DNA from: Campylobacter showae
GTDB lineage: Bacteria; Campylobacterota; Campylobacteria; Campylobacterales; Campylobacteraceae
DNA: 64,000 nucleotides
Direction: 5' to 3'
Assembly (NCBI RefSeq): GCF_900573985.1
Contig: NZ_UWOK01000002.1
Span: 62,001 to 126,000, forward strand
Shown here: piece by piece, positions 17,475-25,846 of the stretch
Numbering within the stretch: position 1 is the stretch's first letter
Layout of the letters: each line of letters begins with the position of its first letter
Notes under the pieces: generated by a model
The model's input: the letters and a program-made list of their open reading frames with translations, nothing else
What the model was told of the DNA's origin: nothing
The model's database searches: none
Made by a program: the position numbers and the translations under genes

Positions 17475-18782
17475 TCACTCCCCTATCATTTTCCAAAATT
17501 TATCTTTTTTATTATTGTTTATCTTAATTATGGTATCTTTATGTTTATCGACAAACCTCTTTATACTCTTAGATAACTCGCTAGCTGATATTTCTTTTTT
17601 TAATATGGCCTTTGCAAAATCTTCTTTGACATCCAAAATCACATTTTCATTAATTTTTAGCTTTTCATATAATAAGAAATTCTTTTTGCCATAAGACACA
17701 TCTTTCGGATTAATCATTGACCAAATTTCTTGCCATTTAAGCCCTTTTCTATACATATTTTTATGTGTATCTATTCCAACAAAGAGTTGATTATCTATGT
17801 TAAAAACTACAAACAGTATAAATTTCTCATCCTGTGGATTCTTGTCGTCACACCAAGCCTCGTCATATATTTCAAGCCAAGTATTGTTTTTGCGATATTT
17901 TCTATTTATATTACTAATAGCAACCAAATCATCTCTTCTAAACTTTTTAAATTCGCTTGATAGATAATTCATAAAGCCATCTATAATCCTATTTGTAGTA
18001 GCTTCTATCGTACTTATAAGTTCTTTTATTACAGAATCATCCAAGTTGTTATGGTTTTTGTAAATTTCTACGGCTTTATTATAGTGTTTTTCTATATATC
18101 TGTAACTTGCTTCATCTTTTACGTATGTATGCTTGCCATAAATCGAATTTATAACATCGATATACCTCTCTATAGAAAACTTAAGGCTAGCTGTGATTTT
18201 TGATTTAAGACAATTTCTAAGCCAATTTATTATCTCTTTTGAATAATAAATATATTTTATAGCATTATTTTTATAATCACCCTTGCTATTATCTGATACG
18301 CTCTCTCTATCTAAAGAAAGATACACAAAAATGATATCTTTAAGTTCATATTTACATTCATTACAAACATAACCTATGTACCCTTCCATTTGCTTATTTT
18401 GATCTCTTGCATAAATTTTATTTTCAACAATTATGCATTTTTTACCATTTTTTATACAAAGGTCCATATACCCATATTCTTGATTCCCTTCCTCTTTATT
18501 CACTTCAACACTGCTAATATCAAAATCATCAATGTTGCAAGCTTCTAAAAATTTACGTAAAAACTCATTGCCCAAATAGTGGTAACCGTTCGGATCCAAT
18601 AATGAATGAATAAACCTTGTATGTTTAACTTCATCACTATTTTTATGAAGCGCCAAAAAGATATTGTAGTCTGATCTATCAGATTCATTTCTACGGCTAT
18701 TTTCTATCTCTTTTTGTACATACTTATCCATGCCATTAAAAAAATTATTCACTTTATCTCTATCACAAAAATCATTCATCAT
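17475..18782 (-). CDS. PD-(D/E)XK nuclease-superfamily protein (PDDEXK_4 type)
   Basis: A 435-aa protein. The N-terminal quarter has HTRFIHSLLDPNGYHYLGN followed by YMDLCI and IIVENKIYARDQNKQM, which supply the D...E-x-K catalytic set of the PDDEXK_4 family. The remainder is helical with no recognised domain. A paralogue with the same head (HSNFIASLLDPNGDHYKG, ILENKVYAKDQ) is at 56828-58045. Both lie by a twin-AAA gene, intact here and dead there, so the nuclease and ATPase may be partners. Nuclease activity is predicted, not shown; such proteins are common in defence islands. Confidence 0.82.
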   Translation of the reverse strand: MMNDFCDRDKVNNFFNGMDKYVQKEIENSRRNESDRSDYNIFLALHKNSDEVKHTRFIHSLLDPNGYHYLGNEFLRKFLEACNIDDFDISSVEVNKEEGNQEYGYMDLCIKNGKKCIIVENKIYARDQNKQMEGYIGYVCNECKYELKDIIFVYLSLDRESVSDNSKGDYKNNAIKYIYYSKEIINWLRNCLKSKITASLKFSIERYIDVINSIYGKHTYVKDEASYRYIEKHYNKAVEIYKNHNNLDDSVIKELISTIEATTNRIIDGFMNYLSSEFKKFRRDDLVAISNINRKYRKNNTWLEIYDEAWCDDKNPQDEKFILFVVFNIDNQLFVGIDTHKNMYRKGLKWQEIWSMINPKDVSYGKKNFLLYEKLKINENVILDVKEDFAKAILKKEISASELSKSIKRFVDKHKDTIIKINNNKKDKFWKMIGE

Positions 18783-18799
18783 ATCTCCCTAAATTTAAT

Positions 18800-20047
18800 T
18801 TACAGCACGTCAATTATACCCTTTTTGACTATCTCGATCGCCCATCCTTTATCTTTAAAAATCTCCAAAACGTCGGTAGCTGCGTGTAAAATTTCCGTTC
18901 TGGTTTTGGCTATTTCTACGGCTTTTACGGCGCACTCTTTTGCTAAATTTGGATCGACGTCTTTTAAGTAGCCGGCAACCTCCATATGTATAGAATCAGA
19001 CAAGTTAAGTAGCTTTTTGCAAGCCGCGGCTAAAAGCGCCTTATCGCCAAGCTTTTTTATAATATCAAGCACGAAAAACGTTTCATCTGGATCAGGCAAG
19101 AGTTCTACGGCTTTAGCCAAAAGCTCTCTTGCGTAAATCTTATCTTTAAAATCATCCATAACATCGCATGCTATATAAGCATAATCGGCAGCGGTTTTGG
19201 CGTAAATTTCGCCATCTTTGAAAAGCTCTAAAATCCATCTTTTCTTGCCGAATTCTTCCGCCATATCATCTAAAACATCGTAGAATTTATAAAAGTCGCT
19301 CGTATTTCTTAACTCGCTTAGATATTCGTTTTTGCTTTTATGAGCTTTTGAAGCTACAACCTCTTTTTGCTCTTTTTGTTTTGGTTTTATTCCAAGTGCT
19401 TTTAGCTCGCTTTTGTCTTTTATGAAGGCGTGGGCATAACTTAGATGATAGTCGCATTTGTCCTTCTCTATACACTTTTTATAAAATTTATACGCAAACT
19501 CGTCATGGCCGCCTATTTGCTTTAACTCCAGCGCCATAGTGAGATAAAAATTCGCATTAAAATCGGTCGTATCTAGGGCGGTTTGCAAGAAATTTTCAGC
19601 CTTACGTCCGTTTAGAGCTTTTATCTCTATAAAATTTAGCATATTTACGTAGCAAAGACCGTCTTTTATGCTATTTTCTGCCATGGCTAAAAGCTCCTCA
19701 CACCACTTTTTGACCCTTAGGGTTTTATGTATAGCTATCGCCAAAAACGAGTAGTCCATGCTGCTTTTGCAAAGGCTTTGCGCGATTTTATAAATTTTTA
19801 TCGCCAGCCCCCTATTTTTGCTTTTAAAAAATACTGCGCGAGCTAAATCATCGTACTCGAAAAGATGATGATTTACTCTCAAGCAAAGCTTTGTGTGGTT
19901 TTGTAAAAGGTGGTCAAGTTCGTCCTGGCTTAAGTTTTTAGCCAAATTTACCAACAACGCACTGTCATCTATAATATAATCCGCATAATAAATCCTGCAA
20001 TATCTGCAACACTTGTGAATCCGCTCGTAGTATCCTGATAAATTCAT
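18800..20047 (-). CDS. Tetratricopeptide-like repeat protein
   Basis: A 415-aa all-helical protein with at least six repeat units. Examples are SSMDYSFLAIAIHKTLRVKK, DYHLSYAHAFIKDKSELKA, TAADYAYIACDVMDDFKDK, TFFVLDIIKKLGDKALLAAA and LHAATDVLEIFKDKGWAIEI. The pattern Y/A-x-x-A-x-D/A-x-x-D-F-K-D-K resembles TPR or Sel1 scaffolds. Near the N-terminus are CCRYC and a further Cys. Its start overlaps the end of the next upstream gene by 4 nt. It probably forms a protein-protein scaffold in the operon driven from the twin-AAA promoter; this role is inferred. Confidence 0.75.
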   Translation of the reverse strand: MNLSGYYERIHKCCRYCRIYYADYIIDDSALLVNLAKNLSQDELDHLLQNHTKLCLRVNHHLFEYDDLARAVFFKSKNRGLAIKIYKIAQSLCKSSMDYSFLAIAIHKTLRVKKWCEELLAMAENSIKDGLCYVNMLNFIEIKALNGRKAENFLQTALDTTDFNANFYLTMALELKQIGGHDEFAYKFYKKCIEKDKCDYHLSYAHAFIKDKSELKALGIKPKQKEQKEVVASKAHKSKNEYLSELRNTSDFYKFYDVLDDMAEEFGKKRWILELFKDGEIYAKTAADYAYIACDVMDDFKDKIYARELLAKAVELLPDPDETFFVLDIIKKLGDKALLAAACKKLLNLSDSIHMEVAGYLKDVDPNLAKECAVKAVEIAKTRTEILHAATDVLEIFKDKGWAIEIVKKGIIDVL

Positions 20048-20889
20048 ACTATATCCTTAAATTTTTGTGAAAAACCAAATTTGCTTTTAAAAAAACGTAT
20101 ATAATGCTCCTGCCTCAAATCACAATCCGTTTCGCCGTTTAAACCGTCGGCATGAGCCTTGGCTTTTAAGTAAAGCCGTGAGAAATCATAGCCCATAATC
20201 TTTTTTACAAGATTTAAATGACGCAGTATCCTTGCACAGTCGCTTGCAGCAGTAGCCCGGGACAAGGCATGAGAAAATAGCGTTTCATATAAAAGCCTTG
20301 AGCCTTTGCCGCCCCTATCTCTAAACTCGATAATCGCCGATATACACCACGAAAGGCTTTTATCAAAAAGCGCTACGTCAAAGAGCGTTTGCGCTAAATT
20401 TCTATCGCCACAAGCATCTATGTAAGCTAAATTTATCTCATCGCTGGAGTATAAAGTAAAAACCTGATCTACGTATTTTAGATAAAGATTTAAAATTTCA
20501 TCGCTTACGCCTACTAGCCTAGCCGTATATAAACAAATTTTACGCCTATTTGCATAAACCCCGTAGTTTAAGATAGCTCTTTGACTTTGCGAGATAGCCG
20601 CCCAATTCTTTAGCCTTTCTTTATTTTGCTTTATCTCCGCTTCATTTAACTCGCTGGCTTTTTTAATCACTTGACAAACAAAATCCGTATCGTTAAAATC
20701 TGCGCTAAATTCATCATAAATAACTAAGCATTCACTACTGCTTTGCGCATACTCAAGCCAAATTTTATATAAATTTAACGTATCTGATAAGCCAAAAAAC
20801 TTCCTAGCTCGTTTTAAGACCTTATGTTTATTTTTCACAGTTTTTATCGTATTTTCATAATCTTGTATGTTTTTCATAAATTTATCCAC
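20044..20889 (-). CDS. Helical-repeat protein
   Basis: A 281-aa, all-helical protein, not assigned to a family. It has repeat-like stretches (CLVIYDEFSADFNDTDFVCQ, LAYIDACGDRNLAQTLFDVALFDKSLSW) similar in spacing to those of the 415-aa neighbour. It begins inside the end of the 195-aa gene (16-nt overlap) and ends overlapping the 415-aa gene by 4 nt, so the three are translated as a coupled block. Probable scaffold or adaptor of the twin-AAA cluster. Confidence 0.7.
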   Translation of the reverse strand: MDKFMKNIQDYENTIKTVKNKHKVLKRARKFFGLSDTLNLYKIWLEYAQSSSECLVIYDEFSADFNDTDFVCQVIKKASELNEAEIKQNKERLKNWAAISQSQRAILNYGVYANRRKICLYTARLVGVSDEILNLYLKYVDQVFTLYSSDEINLAYIDACGDRNLAQTLFDVALFDKSLSWCISAIIEFRDRGGKGSRLLYETLFSHALSRATAASDCARILRHLNLVKKIMGYDFSRLYLKAKAHADGLNGETDCDLRQEHYIRFFKSKFGFSQKFKDIV

Positions 20890-21461
20890 ACTGATGTTTC
20901 AAAAATCTCTTTTTGTATAAAATTTCCATTAGTATCAAGAGTATAGGTTTTGTCTAGAAGACATAGTTTAAAGCCAGTTATCTCGCCAAAAACAGGTAGC
21001 GATTTCGTCTTTTGGTAATAGTCTTTAACGATTTTAGAGATTATATTTAGCTGCTCGTCTAATGTTTTAAAACATAGCTCATCTAAAAACGGCATTAGGC
21101 TAATATACCTTAGGTGCTGCGCCATAGCAAGGGCAAATATAGGCTCGCCTCTACGCTTAAAATTTGTATCTATGTAGATATATGAGCCTCTAAATTTCGC
21201 TCGCTCGTCGTAACGGATTTTTGCAGCATTAAGCTCATCTTCGATATTAAGCCCAAAGTACTCGCTAAGAGCCAAAATAAGCGTTTTTGAGCTATGCGAC
21301 CAGTCAAAATGCCCCTTTGATATGAACTCATCTAAGCTATTTGCTCTTTGCAAATTCGCAAGAGCACTACTGAAGTTTTTCTCTCTTGCGTAGCCTAGTG
21401 TCTTTGAAAGCGCTTTTTTATCGCTATTTAGCGTTAGTTCTTTTATTTGTTCGTAGATCAT
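20874..21461 (-). CDS. Unknown protein of the twin-AAA cluster
   Basis: A 195-aa protein that I do not recognise. The N-terminal third is helical (LTLNSDKKALSKTLGYAREKNFSSALANL), the rest alpha/beta with a distinctive GSYIYIDTNFKRRGEPIFALAMAQHLRY. It is soluble. A decayed copy of its first ~45 codons, with the same 5' flank, lies at 29555-29670. It starts 48 nt after the small 99-aa gene and overlaps the next gene. Function unknown. Confidence 0.68.
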   Translation of the reverse strand: MIYEQIKELTLNSDKKALSKTLGYAREKNFSSALANLQRANSLDEFISKGHFDWSHSSKTLILALSEYFGLNIEDELNAAKIRYDERAKFRGSYIYIDTNFKRRGEPIFALAMAQHLRYISLMPFLDELCFKTLDEQLNIISKIVKDYYQKTKSLPVFGEITGFKLCLLDKTYTLDTNGNFIQKEIFETSVWINL

Positions 21462-21508
21462 TGATTATCCTTTTTTGATTTTCGCGCCGATACATTTTTT
21501 GCACGTTT

Positions 21509-21805
21509 TTAAATGCCTGTAGCCAAAAGCCACGCCTTGATTTTTTCGCTTAAAAGCTTATGCGTCTTTACGTCAAAAACTATTTTTGATTTTTTACTAC
21601 AAATTTGTTCCACCTCCTTTACTATTTTTAATACTACTTCTAGCGGCATTTCGGGATTTGCCGTAAAATTTAAAGCTACGAATTTCGCTCTTTTTATCGG
21701 TAACTCCGCAATCTTTTGTAAAATTTCCTCTTTCGTAAAAGTACCGCTAAAGCCGATTAGCTCGCCTTTTGCATTTAAAACATTTTTTAAGTCTTTTAGG
21801 TCCAT
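21509..21805 (-). CDS. Small conserved-family protein (cluster-associated)
   Basis: A 98-aa protein; the start at 21805 (MDLKDLKNVL) follows AAAGGCGG, while the longer frame to 21865 has no ribosome-binding site. The core VALNFTANPEMPLEVVLKIVKEVEQICSKK is split here as VALNFTANPEMPL and EVVLKIVKEVEQICSKK. Comparable cores occur in the 108-aa protein at 58087-58413 (VNLKISKDMPLDAVIKLC) and the 85-aa product of 24681-24938 (LELSSGDEISLLAIVKAV). All three lie beside twin-AAA or Sir2 genes. I know no function for this family. Confidence 0.62.
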   Translation of the reverse strand: MDLKDLKNVLNAKGELIGFSGTFTKEEILQKIAELPIKRAKFVALNFTANPEMPLEVVLKIVKEVEQICSKKSKIVFDVKTHKLLSEKIKAWLLATGI

Positions 21806-21917
21806 AACCGCCTTTCTTGATACCCTATACAAACAAGCTTCAAAAAATTTTAGGAAAAATGGCAAAAACCATCAAATTTCTTAAAATAGTGTTACGATTT
21901 TACTCATTTAGTATTAA

Positions 21918-21939
21918 TTTGCCGGGTAGTTCCGGCAAA
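21918..21939. terminator. Hairpin between the twin-AAA gene and the 98-aa gene
   Basis: 8-bp perfect stem TTTGCCGG / CCGGCAAA with a 6-nt loop, just after the twin-AAA stop on the minus strand. The downstream tail is AT-rich but has no long T-run, so it may attenuate rather than stop transcription into the helical-repeat genes. Confidence 0.55.
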
Positions 21940-21952
21940 AACTCATTCAAAA

Positions 21953-23950
21953 TTATCCTTTAAACCCCGCTATGCGGCCGTTATTTTCGATATTCTTATG
22001 TTTTATTTCCTCGTTTAGCCTATCTATAAATTCTCCTGCGCTTAAAATAGGACTAAATTTAGCCGATCTTGCTACCGTGGCGAAGTCCCCTGGCGTTAGA
22101 AATTTGATTTTTGCTACGCTATTTTTTGCCGTTTTATCTACGATTATACCTAGCGACTCGCACTCTTTTTGTAGTAGTTTGGCTGCCTGAGCACCGTCCA
22201 TATAGCCAAACTCTACCTTCATATCAAAGCGCCTAATGCTAGCACTATCCAAACCTTCCATCAAATTCGTCGTGGCGATAAACACCCCATCAAAGCCCTC
22301 CATCTGCACTAGCATTTCATTTACCTGCGTTATCTCCCAGCTCCTTATAGCCTCATTCCTATCTTGCAAAAAGCTATCTATCTCGTCAAATACCAGCACG
22401 GCGTTTTGATCTTTGGCTTCTTTAAAAGCGTTTGCGATATTTTTCTCCGTGTTGCCCACGTAGCAGTCGATGAGATCGCTTGCTTTTTTGATGATTAGCT
22501 CGCTTTTTAGGCTTTTGGCGATAAATTTGGCATACGCGCTCTTGCCCGTGCCGGCCGGACCATAGAGGCAAAGCCTAGCATTTTTGCTCTCTTTTATGCC
22601 TTTTGCCAGTTCTTTTAAATTTGCGCTTGCGTTTATCAAACTCACGTCGTAGTTTTGCGGCAAATTTATCTCCTTGTTTTTATCTTTCTTGCCTTTCTTT
22701 TTAGCGGTAACGAAACCTTGCGCTTTTAGGCTACTTTTTATCAAATTTCTAAACGTTTTGTCTTTATTTTCACAGCTTAAATTTGAAATGACTTTTGTCG
22801 CGCCAGATATTAGCGCGGGCGTGATAGCTCTGTTTTTAGCTAACTTTTTGAGCAATTCCTCGCTTAATTGGCCGTTTGTGTAGCGTTTTAGTATTTCTAG
22901 TCGTTTAAATTTGGGCGGGATTTTAAACTCTATAACCATGTCAAAACGCCTGATATAGGCGTTATCTATCTCGTCTATATCGTTGGTTATCCAAAACGTC
23001 GGCACGCTGTTGCTCTCTAAAGTCGAGTTAAATAACGCCTTGGACATCCTTTCTGTACTTTTAAAAACATCCTCTATCTCGTCAAACATTATGATGTCGC
23101 ACTCTTTATTTAAAACCTTGTCCGCAGTTTTTAGCGATAAAAATCGCTTTTCACCGCTATAGTTATCGTCTGTATATCGGCTTTTTGAGGCTATTTCGTA
23201 AAGATTTCTATTTAGCTCGGCGGCTATCATTTTGACAAACTCGGTTTTACCGGTGCCAGGAATTCCGTAAAGCAAAATATTTACGCCCTTATCCGCCTTT
23301 AAAATATGACTTTTTATAGCGGCTTCGTCTACTTTTATATGCCTAAAATCATCAAATTTGAGCGAAGATCTGCCGGCTTTAAAAAACGTCGATCTAAAAA
23401 CCTCTAAAATGTCGCCCTGCCTGTTTAACATATCTGTGCTAAAGTAGATGTAAAAAAACTTAAATACGCAATCAAGCCTGATATCTTGCCTCTCGTTCAT
23501 TTCTAGAATATTGCTTTGTCTTAGCTTTGATTCCGGGCGTAACTTTTCTTTTACGTCAGTAGCAGGTACGCCTATGATATAGCCCAAAACCTCGTAAAAA
23601 GCGATAATGTGCATATCTCCCAGATACCTACAAATGTCTTGGAGAGCTGCAAATTCATTTACGATTACGGCAAATTCTATGATTTTTCTGTCTACTTCAT
23701 CTAAATTTAGCACCGCACACAAAGCATCCAAATTTCTATCTAAAGTCTCAATGCTGGTTATTTTTGATTTTTCAAGTTCGGCATGGAGATTTTTGAACCT
23801 GATTTTTGCTTCTGCCACAGATTCACCCTCTTGCAAGATGCCGTCGAACTTTTGAAAAAAACTATCTGGCATGCCGAATTTTTCGATCGCTCTTAGCGCC
23901 CAAAGTTTGATTTTATTTTCGATCTGGGGCGGTAGTAAAATATCATCCAT
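21953..23950 (-). CDS. Twin AAA+ ATPase (Vps4/SpoVK-like)
   Basis: A 665-aa protein with two AAA modules. Module 1 has YGIPGTGKTEFVK near residue 235, IIMFDEIEDVF (Walker B) and FWITNDIDEIDNAYIRRFD (sensor 1 and Arg finger). Module 2 has YGPAGTGKSAYAK near residue 475, VLVFDEIDSFL and IATTNLMEGLDSASIRRFD. The N-terminal 200 residues are helical. A PGDFATVARSA motif near the C-terminus is a signature shared with the pseudogene at 55971-56495. Such twin-AAA proteins usually remodel partner complexes. A dyad-type promoter lies upstream (23972-24004). Partners are probably the helical-repeat proteins and the PD-(D/E)XK protein downstream. Confidence 0.88.
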   Translation of the reverse strand: MDDILLPPQIENKIKLWALRAIEKFGMPDSFFQKFDGILQEGESVAEAKIRFKNLHAELEKSKITSIETLDRNLDALCAVLNLDEVDRKIIEFAVIVNEFAALQDICRYLGDMHIIAFYEVLGYIIGVPATDVKEKLRPESKLRQSNILEMNERQDIRLDCVFKFFYIYFSTDMLNRQGDILEVFRSTFFKAGRSSLKFDDFRHIKVDEAAIKSHILKADKGVNILLYGIPGTGKTEFVKMIAAELNRNLYEIASKSRYTDDNYSGEKRFLSLKTADKVLNKECDIIMFDEIEDVFKSTERMSKALFNSTLESNSVPTFWITNDIDEIDNAYIRRFDMVIEFKIPPKFKRLEILKRYTNGQLSEELLKKLAKNRAITPALISGATKVISNLSCENKDKTFRNLIKSSLKAQGFVTAKKKGKKDKNKEINLPQNYDVSLINASANLKELAKGIKESKNARLCLYGPAGTGKSAYAKFIAKSLKSELIIKKASDLIDCYVGNTEKNIANAFKEAKDQNAVLVFDEIDSFLQDRNEAIRSWEITQVNEMLVQMEGFDGVFIATTNLMEGLDSASIRRFDMKVEFGYMDGAQAAKLLQKECESLGIIVDKTAKNSVAKIKFLTPGDFATVARSAKFSPILSAGEFIDRLNEEIKHKNIENNGRIAGFKG

Positions 23951-23971
23951 AGCGACTCCTTTTTTTGGATG

Positions 23972-24004
23972 ATTTTACTTGCATTTTAGGACATTTTGCG
24001 GTCC
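23972..24004 (-). promoter_or_regulatory. Regulon promoter of the twin-AAA operon
   Basis: GGACATTTTGCGGTCC (23989-24004); on the minus strand the TGTCC arm is followed by 11 nt and TAAAAT (23977-23972). Member of the shared dyad/-10 set. Confidence 0.65.
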
Positions 24005-24035
24005 AAATTTGATAAATTTGGTTGCCGCTCTGTGG

Positions 24036-24593
24036 TTAAATTTCTATAATATTAAGCCCTAGGCTTGAGTTATATATCTTGCAGTTGCCGATTTTATCGA
24101 CTCTTGATAGCGGATCATGCACGTGCCCGCAAAGGATGATTTTTGCTTTTAGCAGTCCGTGCTTTAGCGCCCTATAAAGCTCTTTATCGCCAAAATCCCT
24201 ACCGCGCTCTATAGCCGTTTGCGTCCGAGTTGGCGGCATGTGCGTAAGCAGAATGTCGCACTCCGCAAAGTCCAAAATATCACTACAAAAATAAGGAACG
24301 CAACCAAATTTTATCCCTTCAATCGTCTTTATATCGCCGTCTGCGTAAATATTTGGCATCCTCATCCATGCGGCATCGCTAGAGCTGTCTACGTCGTGGT
24401 TGCCGCTACATACAAAGATCCGTCCTTTAAAATTTTCAAGCCACCGCCTAACCCACGCCTTTTGTCCTGCGACGTCTTTTTGGTTTTCATCTATCAGATC
24501 GCCGCTTATGCAGCAAACGTCAAATTCTAAATCTAAAATTTGATCAAATTTGGCCTTATCAAAGTGCAAATCACTTGCGTGCAAAATTTTCAT
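24036..24593 (-). CDS. Calcineurin-like metallophosphoesterase
   Basis: A 185-aa single-domain phosphoesterase with the metal ligands in order: SDLHFD (DxH), ISGDLIDEN (GDxxD), CSGNHDVD (GNHD), THMPP and CGHVHDP (GHxH). It should hydrolyse a phosphomonoester or diester with two metal ions. A ribosome-binding site AAGGAAACG precedes the ATG. The divergent neighbour at 24681 shares its upstream region, which contains a perfect GGACA/TGTCC dyad. In defence islands such enzymes may be nucleases or act on signalling nucleotides; substrate unknown. Confidence 0.85.
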   Translation of the reverse strand: MKILHASDLHFDKAKFDQILDLEFDVCCISGDLIDENQKDVAGQKAWVRRWLENFKGRIFVCSGNHDVDSSSDAAWMRMPNIYADGDIKTIEGIKFGCVPYFCSDILDFAECDILLTHMPPTRTQTAIERGRDFGDKELYRALKHGLLKAKIILCGHVHDPLSRVDKIGNCKIYNSSLGLNIIEI

Positions 24594-24619
24594 CTCGTTT
24601 CCTTTTTTAGCGCATATCT

Positions 24620-24652
24620 GGACACGGTTTTGTCCGTTTTAAAATATATAAT
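24620..24652 (+). promoter_or_regulatory. Regulon promoter for the 24681 gene
   Basis: Perfect dyad GGACACGGTTTTGTCC (24620-24635), then 11 nt, then TATAAT (24647-24652). AGGAG at 24671 follows. Because the phosphoesterase gene begins 27 nt away on the other strand, the same site could affect both. Confidence 0.72.
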
Positions 24653-24680
24653 TTTATCAAATTTAACCAAAGGAGAAAGG

Positions 24681-24938
24681 ACGATCAAATTTGACGTTCA
24701 TTGCAGACTAAGCGAACTCCACGCTAAATTTAAAAGCGGCCTTGAAGTACCGACGGCATCCGTAAAGTCGCTAAAACTAGAGTTAAGCTCGGGCGACGAG
24801 ATCTCGCTTTTAGCTATCGTCAAAGCGGTAAATTTGATAAAAGGCGAGCTAAAAACGGACGCCAAATTTAACTTCGTAAATCAGATTTCGCCGCTAGAAA
24901 ACGGCAAAATATCGGCAAATTTTGCGCTCCTGGTTTAA
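24681..24938 (+). CDS. Small conserved-family protein with a non-canonical ACG start
   Basis: An 85-aa reading frame. Promoter and Shine-Dalgarno are both good (TATAAT at 24647, AAAGGAG at 24669-24675), but the codon at the expected distance is ACG, and no ATG, GTG or TTG lies close by in frame; the only other start is a TTG at 24540, upstream of the promoter. The product resembles the 108-aa protein at 58087-58413 over its length (LELSSGDEISLLAIVKAV against VNLKISKDMPLDAVIKLC). It may be weakly translated from ACG or silenced by an ATG-to-ACG mutation. It is convergent with, and overlaps by 4 nt, the Sir2 gene. Confidence 0.55.
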   Translation, partial: TIKFDVHCRLSELHAKFKSGLEVPTASVKSLKLELSSGDEISLLAIVKAVNLIKGELKTDAKFNFVNQISPLENGKISANFALLV

Positions 24939-24947
24939 CCCAGGAGC
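24926..24947. terminator. Hairpin over two convergent stop codons
   Basis: GCTCCTGG / CCAGGAGC, 8-bp perfect stem with a 6-nt loop. The stop codons of the convergent 85-aa and Sir2 genes overlap inside it. No long T-run. Confidence 0.6.
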
Positions 24948-25780
24948 ATCCTTAATCCCTCAAGTCCTCCAGCCTTTATCGCCATGCCTCGATATGCGCT
25001 CACGTGAGTATCTACCGGATTTATGCGGATTAGATGAGCCATTTTAAATCTTTTGGCCATCCTTTCTCCAAAAATTCTGATCGTTGGTACAGCAAGCCCA
25101 GCTCCGATCTCGATTATGACTATGCGCGAGTTCATATTATGGCTAAGCCACGCATCGTACTTTTTGCGCTGCGCCCAAGCCCTTTTGTGGTTAAATTCGT
25201 GATCGTAAAACATAAGGATATTTGGGCGACTCACGCATCCGCACTCAGGGCAAACGGGCATCTTTGTAGCGACAAATTTTTCCTCGTCCACTTCGACGCT
25301 ATTTTCGTCCATATTCCAGATATTTCCGTCATCGTTGTGTATACACTGGGCGTGATGTATGGAGCCGTGGATCTCGTAGATTTTATCTTTGTCAAACCCA
25401 GCCTTTTCAAAGTGCCCGTCGACGTTTGAAGTGTAGATAAAATAATTCCCATTTTTGGCTTCGCAAAGATTTTTTAGTAACGTAAAGCCCTCGTGAGGCT
25501 GGGTTTTGTTATAAAGCTTTAGCCTGTGTCCGTAAAACGCCCAGGCTAGCTCAGGGCTGCTAAAAAACCACTGCGGATTTGCCATTTCCGTAAAGCTTAA
25601 ATTTTTATCCTTTAAAGGCGAATAGGCTTTCCAAAAGCCAAGATCGCCTCTAAAATCAGGCAGTCCGCTATCTACGCCCATGCCTGCTCCTGCCGTTATT
25701 ATGACCGCCTGTGCGTTTGCGATGATCTCTTTTGCGCGGAGTGTTGTATCGTGTGCTAGCTCAAATTTGTCACTATCCAT
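24935..25780 (-). CDS. Sir2-family NAD-dependent protein (copy 1)
   Basis: A 281-aa sirtuin-like protein. NAD-binding GAGMGVDSGLPDFRG lies near residue 32, the TSNVDGHFEKAG motif near 120 and the catalytic HGSIHHAQC near 138. The zinc-binding side has only CPECGC plus one Cys, so the four-Cys zinc site is partly altered, and GAGLAVPTIR near 232 fits the NAD pocket. Sirtuins remove acyl groups from lysines; several bacterial Sir2 domains instead hydrolyse NAD during phage defence. A close paralogue is at 58426-59268, and both follow a DUF2779 gene, so the pair is a unit. A dyad promoter precedes it. Confidence 0.88.
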   Translation of the reverse strand: MDSDKFELAHDTTLRAKEIIANAQAVIITAGAGMGVDSGLPDFRGDLGFWKAYSPLKDKNLSFTEMANPQWFFSSPELAWAFYGHRLKLYNKTQPHEGFTLLKNLCEAKNGNYFIYTSNVDGHFEKAGFDKDKIYEIHGSIHHAQCIHNDDGNIWNMDENSVEVDEEKFVATKMPVCPECGCVSRPNILMFYDHEFNHKRAWAQRKKYDAWLSHNMNSRIVIIEIGAGLAVPTIRIFGERMAKRFKMAHLIRINPVDTHVSAYRGMAIKAGGLEGLRMLLG

Positions 25781-25813
25781 GTTGCCTCCTATGGTTTTAA
25801 ATACCTAATAGGC

Positions 25814-25846
25814 ATTATAGCCTGCAAAACGGACACTTTTTTGTCT
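25814..25846 (-). promoter_or_regulatory. Regulon promoter of Sir2 copy 1
   Basis: On the minus strand AGACAAAAAAGTGTCC, then 11 nt, then TATAAT (25819-25814). It overlaps the relic 3' end of the DUF2779 gene. The same arrangement precedes Sir2 copy 2. Confidence 0.72.

Noticed and set aside
24935..25780. Sir2 copy 1 as ThsA of a Thoeris system or DSR-type defence
   Set aside because: There is no TIR partner, no SLOG domain and no large C-terminal extension; it is a stand-alone Sir2 domain. Its pairing is with DUF2779.
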